Shown here: positions 60,457 through 64,000 of the stretch, one piece after another
How the letters are laid out: the number at the start of each line of letters is the position of its first letter
Position numbering within the stretch: the stretch's first letter is position 1
Assembly: GCA_049517655.1 (NCBI GenBank)
Contig: JBEKRQ010000001.1
Location: forward strand, 682,001-746,000
Direction of reading: 5' to 3'
Source: UBA11358 sp049517655
Lineage (GTDB): Bacteria > Verrucomicrobiota > Verrucomicrobiia > Limisphaerales > UBA11358
Length of the DNA stretch: 64,000 nt
Translations under genes and position numbers: made by a program
The notes under the pieces: generated by a model
Databases searched by the model: none
Seen by the model: the letters and a program-made list of their open reading frames with translations, nothing else
What the model was told of the DNA's origin: nothing

Positions 60457-62235
60457 TTAACCCCGGCTGTTTTCGCCGAGTAATTTCATCACCGCTGCCA
60501 CCGCGTCTTCAGCCTTCACGGATTGCAACGAGCCGCCGCGTGGTTTGATTTCCACTTCGCCCTTGGCCAGTGATTTTTCACCAATGCCGATGCGAATGGG
60601 AAAGCCGACCAGTTCGGAATCCTTGAATTTCACGCCGGGACGTTCATCGCGGTCATCCAAAATCACTTCCACACCGCGTGCGGTCAGTTCCGCGTAAATT
60701 TTCTCCGCCAGTTTCATCAATGCGCTGTCCGGCGCCACGCCCAGCGGCGTGATGCAAACCGTGTAGGGCGCGACACTTAACGGCCAGATGATGCCGTCCT
60801 TGTCATTGCATTGTTCGACGACCGCCTGCAATGTCCGCGTGACACCAATGCCGTAGCAGCCCATGACGGCGGGCTTGCGTGTGCCGGCCTCATCCAGAAA
60901 GGTCGCGCCAAGCTTCTCGCTGTATTTCGTGCCGAGCTTGAACACGTGGCCGACTTCAATCGCACGGCGGATTTTCAGCGGTTTGCTGCATTTCGCGCAG
61001 GGTTCACCGGCAGTCACAGTCCTCAAATCGAACCACTGCGTCACCTTGATGTCCCGCTCGATGGAGACGTTGCGGAGATGGAACCCATCCTCGTTCGCAC
61101 CGGTCGTCATGTCGTTTGCGCCGCGCAACGATTCATCGGCATAAACTTGAAGAGGAAAATACCTTTCCCCTTTGGGTATTGAAGCCGGCAATGCTACATC
61201 TGATTTAGGACCGAATGTAGCTTGAACCGCACCAAGGCTGCCGGGATGCGCGCCTAAATAGGGAAAAATTTCTTCCGCCGTTGCCGGACGGAACGTCGGC
61301 GTGCCAAGCGCACCCGCCAGTTTGGCTTCGTTTAATTGATCATCACCACGAAGCAAAATCAGCATAGGTTTGCTTTCGACAATGTAAACCAGCGTTTTGA
61401 TTTGTTTTTCCGCCGGAACATTGAACGGTGGCTTTGTCAACGCTTCAATTGTGTTCACTCCTGGCGTCGCAAACTTTTCGACTTCTGACTTTTGACTTCT
61501 GACTTCTGACTTCTGAACGGCGCTCGTCGCCTTTTCGATGTTCGCGGCATAACCACAACCCTCACAATAAACAACCTCATCCTCGCCGGTTTCCGCCGGA
61601 ACCATGAACTCGTGCGAAAATTTGCCGCCGATGACGCCGGTGTCCGCCTCGACTGGAAACGCCTTCAACCCGCAACGGGCGAAAATGCGGGCATAAGCAT
61701 CATACATTTTCTGGTAGCAGACCTGGGCCGCTTCGTCACTCACGTCGAAGCTGTAGGCGTCCTTCATGATGAATTCGCGGGCGCGCATCAGCCCGAAGCG
61801 CGGGCGGATTTCGTCACGGAACTTCACGCTGATCTGATAAAAATTTTTCGGCAATTGCCGGTAGGAATTGATCTCGGCGGCGGCCAGCAAGGTGATGACC
61901 TCTTCAGCCGTCGGACTTAGGACCCATTCACGATTGCCACTGTCCTTCAATTTGAACAGCACGTTGCCCGCGGTTTCGTACCGGCCGCTTTGCTGCCAGA
62001 TTTCCGGCGGTTGAAGTGCGGGCATGAGCAGTTCAAGCGCGCCCGCGCGATTCATTTCCTCGCGGACGATTTGCTCGACCTTGCGCAGCGCGCGCAAGCC
62101 GAGTGGCAGAAAGGTATAAACGCCGCCGGCAAGCTTGCGAACCAGCCCGGCGCGAAGCAGGAGCTTGTGCGAAAGAATTTCCGCGTCAGCCGGCGCTTCG
62201 CGGAGAGTCGGAATCAGGGTTTGTGACCACTTCAT
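60457..62235 (-). CDS. proS: Prolyl-tRNA synthetase, bacterial type
   Basis: 592 residues. Class II aaRS charging tRNA-Pro. N-terminal LRKVEQIVREEMNRAGALEL (motif 1 region), motif 2 FRDEIRPRFGLMRAREFIMKD, a cis-editing insert (about 250-400; ATPGVNTIEAL, KTLVYIVE), motif 3 CYGIGVTRTLQAVVEQ and the anticodon-binding domain (ILDDRDERPGVKFKDSELVGFP). A heptamer array encodes residues about 241-252 (VQKSEVRSQKSEVEK) exactly at the join between catalytic and editing domains. Convergent with the hybrid kinase. Confidence 0.96.
   Translation of the reverse strand: MKWSQTLIPTLREAPADAEILSHKLLLRAGLVRKLAGGVYTFLPLGLRALRKVEQIVREEMNRAGALELLMPALQPPEIWQQSGRYETAGNVLFKLKDSGNREWVLSPTAEEVITLLAAAEINSYRQLPKNFYQISVKFRDEIRPRFGLMRAREFIMKDAYSFDVSDEAAQVCYQKMYDAYARIFARCGLKAFPVEADTGVIGGKFSHEFMVPAETGEDEVVYCEGCGYAANIEKATSAVQKSEVRSQKSEVEKFATPGVNTIEALTKPPFNVPAEKQIKTLVYIVESKPMLILLRGDDQLNEAKLAGALGTPTFRPATAEEIFPYLGAHPGSLGAVQATFGPKSDVALPASIPKGERYFPLQVYADESLRGANDMTTGANEDGFHLRNVSIERDIKVTQWFDLRTVTAGEPCAKCSKPLKIRRAIEVGHVFKLGTKYSEKLGATFLDEAGTRKPAVMGCYGIGVTRTLQAVVEQCNDKDGIIWPLSVAPYTVCITPLGVAPDSALMKLAEKIYAELTARGVEVILDDRDERPGVKFKDSELVGFPIRIGIGEKSLAKGEVEIKPRGGSLQSVKAEDAVAAVMKLLGENSRG
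61480..61514. repeat. Heptanucleotide array inside proS
   Basis: Five units: GACTTCT, GACTTTT, GACTTCT, GACTTCT, GACTTCT. Encodes the SEVRSQKSEV linker between ProS domains. Confidence 0.92.
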
Positions 62236-62319
62236 GTTTTTTAAATCTTAACCACAAAGACACCAAGACATGAAGATTTTTATTCTTACTCTGCACCTCG
62301 GCGTCTCCGTGGTTCAAAA
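62236..62319. repeat. Inverted repeat upstream of proS
   Basis: AACCACAAAGAC (about 62250-62261) faces GTCTCCGTGGTT (about 62303-62314), enclosing tandem CACAAAGA-like octamers. Makes an imperfect stem-loop between proS and the fumarylacetoacetate hydrolase gene, both on the minus strand. Confidence 0.5.
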
Positions 62320-63075
62320 TCATTTCACCGTGTTAACGAGAGGAGCCAAGCCTTGAATCCGCACTTCGAGCTGGTCGCCGCTTTGAATCGGCCCGATGCC
62401 GCTTGGTGTGCCGGTCAAAATCACGTCGCCGGGCAGCAAGGTCATGTGTGTCGAAACAAAACTCACAAGCTCGGCAGGTTTGAAAATCATCTGGTCTGTG
62501 TTCGAGTTTTGGCGCAACTGGCCGTTTTGGAACAGTTGAATCGTCAAGTCGCGCGGATCAACATTCGTTTCCACAAGCGGACCGAGAGGCGTGAAAGTAT
62601 CGAATGACTTGCAGCGCGCCCACTGCGCCTCGGATTTTTGAATGGTGCGGTCGCTGATGTCCTGCGCCGCAGTGTAACCGAGAATGTAGCGCGTTGCCGA
62701 CGTGGACGTGACGTTGCGAATCTTGCGGCCAATGATGACAGCCAGTTCCGCTTCGTAATCCGTGCGATGATGCGAAAAGGGAATCTCAATTTTCCTGCCA
62801 TCGGGAATCAACGACGTGGTGGCTTTGAACCAAAACAACGGCTCTTTCGGCGGCGGTTTGCCGATTTCGCGCGCGTGGTCGGCATAATTGAGTCCGATGG
62901 CGATGATTTTGGACGGCACGACGGGAACCAATGTCCTCACACCTTTGCGTAAAGTGGGTTTGCGGTCGAATGACGGCGAACCAAAAACATCGCCGCGCAG
63001 CCGGAACAGTTCGCCGTCCACAACTTTGGCGTAAAAAATCTCGTTGCCCTTCTGAAATCGGCCAATCGCTGCCAT
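62320..63075 (-). CDS. Fumarylacetoacetate hydrolase family protein
   Basis: 251 residues from the ATG at 63075 (63099 is also open). FAH fold: IIAIGLNYADHAREIG, DYEAELAVIIGRKIRN (metal Glu), GYTAAQDISDRTIQ, KSFDTFTPLGP and LLPGDVILTGTPSGIG. Acts on small diketo or hydroxy-acid substrates (hydrolase, isomerase or decarboxylase); exact reaction not predictable. Codes upstream of proS on the same strand. Confidence 0.88.
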   Translation of the reverse strand: MAAIGRFQKGNEIFYAKVVDGELFRLRGDVFGSPSFDRKPTLRKGVRTLVPVVPSKIIAIGLNYADHAREIGKPPPKEPLFWFKATTSLIPDGRKIEIPFSHHRTDYEAELAVIIGRKIRNVTSTSATRYILGYTAAQDISDRTIQKSEAQWARCKSFDTFTPLGPLVETNVDPRDLTIQLFQNGQLRQNSNTDQMIFKPAELVSFVSTHMTLLPGDVILTGTPSGIGPIQSGDQLEVRIQGLAPLVNTVK

Positions 63076-63132
63076 AAAACGGTATAGGGTAACAAACATT
63101 GAGCCGCCGTCGCAAGATTAAAGCCTTTTAGC

Positions 63133-63184
63133 TGTAGTGTGCGCTGTCTTCAGCGCACATCGCGTGAGGACACGCGACACTACA
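63133..63184. repeat. Perfect three-way-junction REP-like element
   Basis: Outer arms TGTAGTG (63133-63139) and CACTACA (63178-63184). Two inner perfect hairpins: TGCGCTG-TCTT-CAGCGCA (63140-63157) and TCGCGTG-AGGA-CACGCGA (63160-63177). Every base but two belongs to a stem or a 4-nt loop. Lies in the divergent region before the small membrane protein gene. Confidence 0.88.
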
Positions 63185-63223
63185 TTTCTTGCCGGAACGC
63201 CCTTATTAAGTTATCTTCTTCTT

Positions 63224-63355
63224 ATGAATCGCCTGACGAAACAGGAACAACTGGTTCTCTGTATCGTTTTGGGTTTGTTGCTGACAGGTTGGATGGTCAA
63301 GGCATATCGCACCGCCCATCCTCCAACAGCAGTAACCCAGGTGACGACGCCTTAA
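63224..63355 (+). CDS. Small single-pass membrane protein
   Basis: 43 residues. A polar start MNRLTKQEQ is followed by one membrane helix (LVLCIVLGLLLTGWMV) and a Pro/Thr-rich tail. No named family recognised. It ends 1 bp before the Minf_1886-type gene and is probably co-transcribed. Upstream in-frame codons run through the palindromic element and are not used. Confidence 0.6.
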   Translation: MNRLTKQEQLVLCIVLGLLLTGWMVKAYRTAHPPTAVTQVTTP

Positions 63356-63356
63356 C

Positions 63357-63776
63357 ATGCAAGAAATCAATTTTGACGAAGCCGTGGAGCAAATCCTGGC
63401 AAAGGATTCGCGTTACCATCGCGATGCCTACACGTTCGTCCGCGAGGCGCTGGACTACACGCAAAAGCTCGTCGGCAGGGAAACTCGCGGGCAAATCCGC
63501 CACGTCAGCGGCCAGAAGTTGCTCGACGGCATCCGGCAGTTCGCACTCCAGCAATTCGGCCCGATGACGATGACCGTGTTTGAAGAATGGGGCGTGCGCA
63601 ATTGCCGCGACTTCGGCGAAATCGTTTTCAACATGGTGGAGATCGGCCTGCTCGCCAAAACCGAGAAGGACAGCCGCGACGATTTCCAGAACGGCTACGA
63701 TTTTACCGACGCCTTCCGCAAACCATTTTGGCCGTCACAAAAACTCAACTCCGAAACCAAGCCGGTTGTTAATTGA
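63357..63776 (+). CDS. Minf_1886 family protein
   Basis: 139 residues. Matches by eye the conserved hypothetical family of Planctomycetes/Verrucomicrobia: INFDEAVEQILAKDSRYHRD, YTFVREALDYTQKL, HVSGQKLLDGIRQFALQQFG, VFEEWGVRNCRDFGEIVFNM and DFTDAFRKPFWP. Function unknown. It is the best taxon marker in the window. Confidence 0.85.
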   Translation: MQEINFDEAVEQILAKDSRYHRDAYTFVREALDYTQKLVGRETRGQIRHVSGQKLLDGIRQFALQQFGPMTMTVFEEWGVRNCRDFGEIVFNMVEIGLLAKTEKDSRDDFQNGYDFTDAFRKPFWPSQKLNSETKPVVN

Positions 63777-63867
63777 AATAGCAGGCTATCCCTTCCCCCG
63801 CCACCGGGTGTCAAAACGGCTTTGCCCGGCTTGCATTTGCCGCCACTCCATGCCACTCTTTGAATTA

Positions 63868-64000
63868 TGAGCAATAAAGAACTGGTTGCTGATTTGGTTC
63901 AGCGATTGCCTGATAATGCCTCGCTGCTGGACATTGCGCGCGAGATTGAATTTGTCGCGGGCGTGCGCGAGGGTTTTGCCCAGCTTGATCGCGGCGAGGG
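63868..64000 (+). CDS. Antitoxin-like small protein, cut by the window end
   Basis: The first 44 residues are visible (MSNKELVADLVQRLPDNASL to LDRGEG). The pattern LVADLVQRLPDNASLLDIAR...VREGFAQLDRGEG resembles small type II antitoxins paired with RelE/ParE toxins. The partner gene would lie beyond the window. Partial, so the assignment is tentative. Confidence 0.5.

Overview
This 64 kb window looks like a bacterial chromosome segment from the phylum Verrucomicrobiota, probably near the Pedosphaera/Limisphaerales group. Three things point that way: a Minf_1886-type protein (a family described from Planctomycetes and Verrucomicrobia) near the right end; very large secreted immunoglobulin/LamG/fibronectin proteins and a sedolisin-family protease; and many short palindromic and heptanucleotide repeats between and inside genes. 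The placement comes from reading protein families, not from a database search. Most of the content is housekeeping, genes are densely packed, and Shine-Dalgarno sequences are mostly weak or absent.

Layout. 0.2-6.0 kb (-) is a ~1930-residue secreted repeat protein. 6.3-9.7 kb (-) holds sugar and carbon genes: aldose 1-epimerase, an atypical phosphofructokinase and a zinc alcohol dehydrogenase. 9.9-11.3 kb (+) encodes a two-subunit class I fumarase. 11.4-15.5 kb (-) holds pnp, rpsO and tilS, followed by a secreted S53 protease (15.6-18.2 kb, -). 18.4-21.9 kb (+ except one) has a WalJ-like hydrolase, a HEPN-like protein, an ORF6N protein, a hemerythrin (-) and a SpoU methyltransferase. 22.0-26.9 kb (-) has glnE, a cytidylyltransferase and a glycosyltransferase. 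A tRNA-Ala(GGC) lies at 27.0 kb. 27.3-33.0 kb (-) has a phosphohexomutase, rpe and a 1168-residue hybrid kinase. rpsT, another glycosyltransferase and an ECF sigma / membrane protein / DUF2723-TPR cluster fill 33.2-39.1 kb, followed by grpE-dnaJ-rsmE.

The right part has a MidA-like methyltransferase (-), then pilT-pilU-pseudoreceiver (43.0-45.8 kb), tlyA-nadK, a LacI regulator, thpR (-), a PHP phosphatase and thrH. gpsA-plsY (-) make phospholipid precursors. A Gfo/Idh oxidoreductase overlapping lpxB begins a long + run (52.5-58.0 kb) through HIT, phoH, ybeY, DUF502 and recO. A second hybrid kinase, proS (-), a fumarylacetoacetate hydrolase (-), two small genes and a cut-off antitoxin-like gene end the window.

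The most unusual signal is repeat structure, not a gene cassette. First, tandem arrays of 7-bp units such as GAAGTCA occur in frame inside five conserved genes (glnE, phosphohexomutase, midA three times, lpxB, proS) and directly before two start codons (lacI, hisJ). Second, short elements made of two small hairpins enclosed by an outer inverted repeat occur between genes and, in two cases, inside coding sequence (tilS, ybeY), where they add about 20 residues without breaking the frame. No transposase for either family is visible here.
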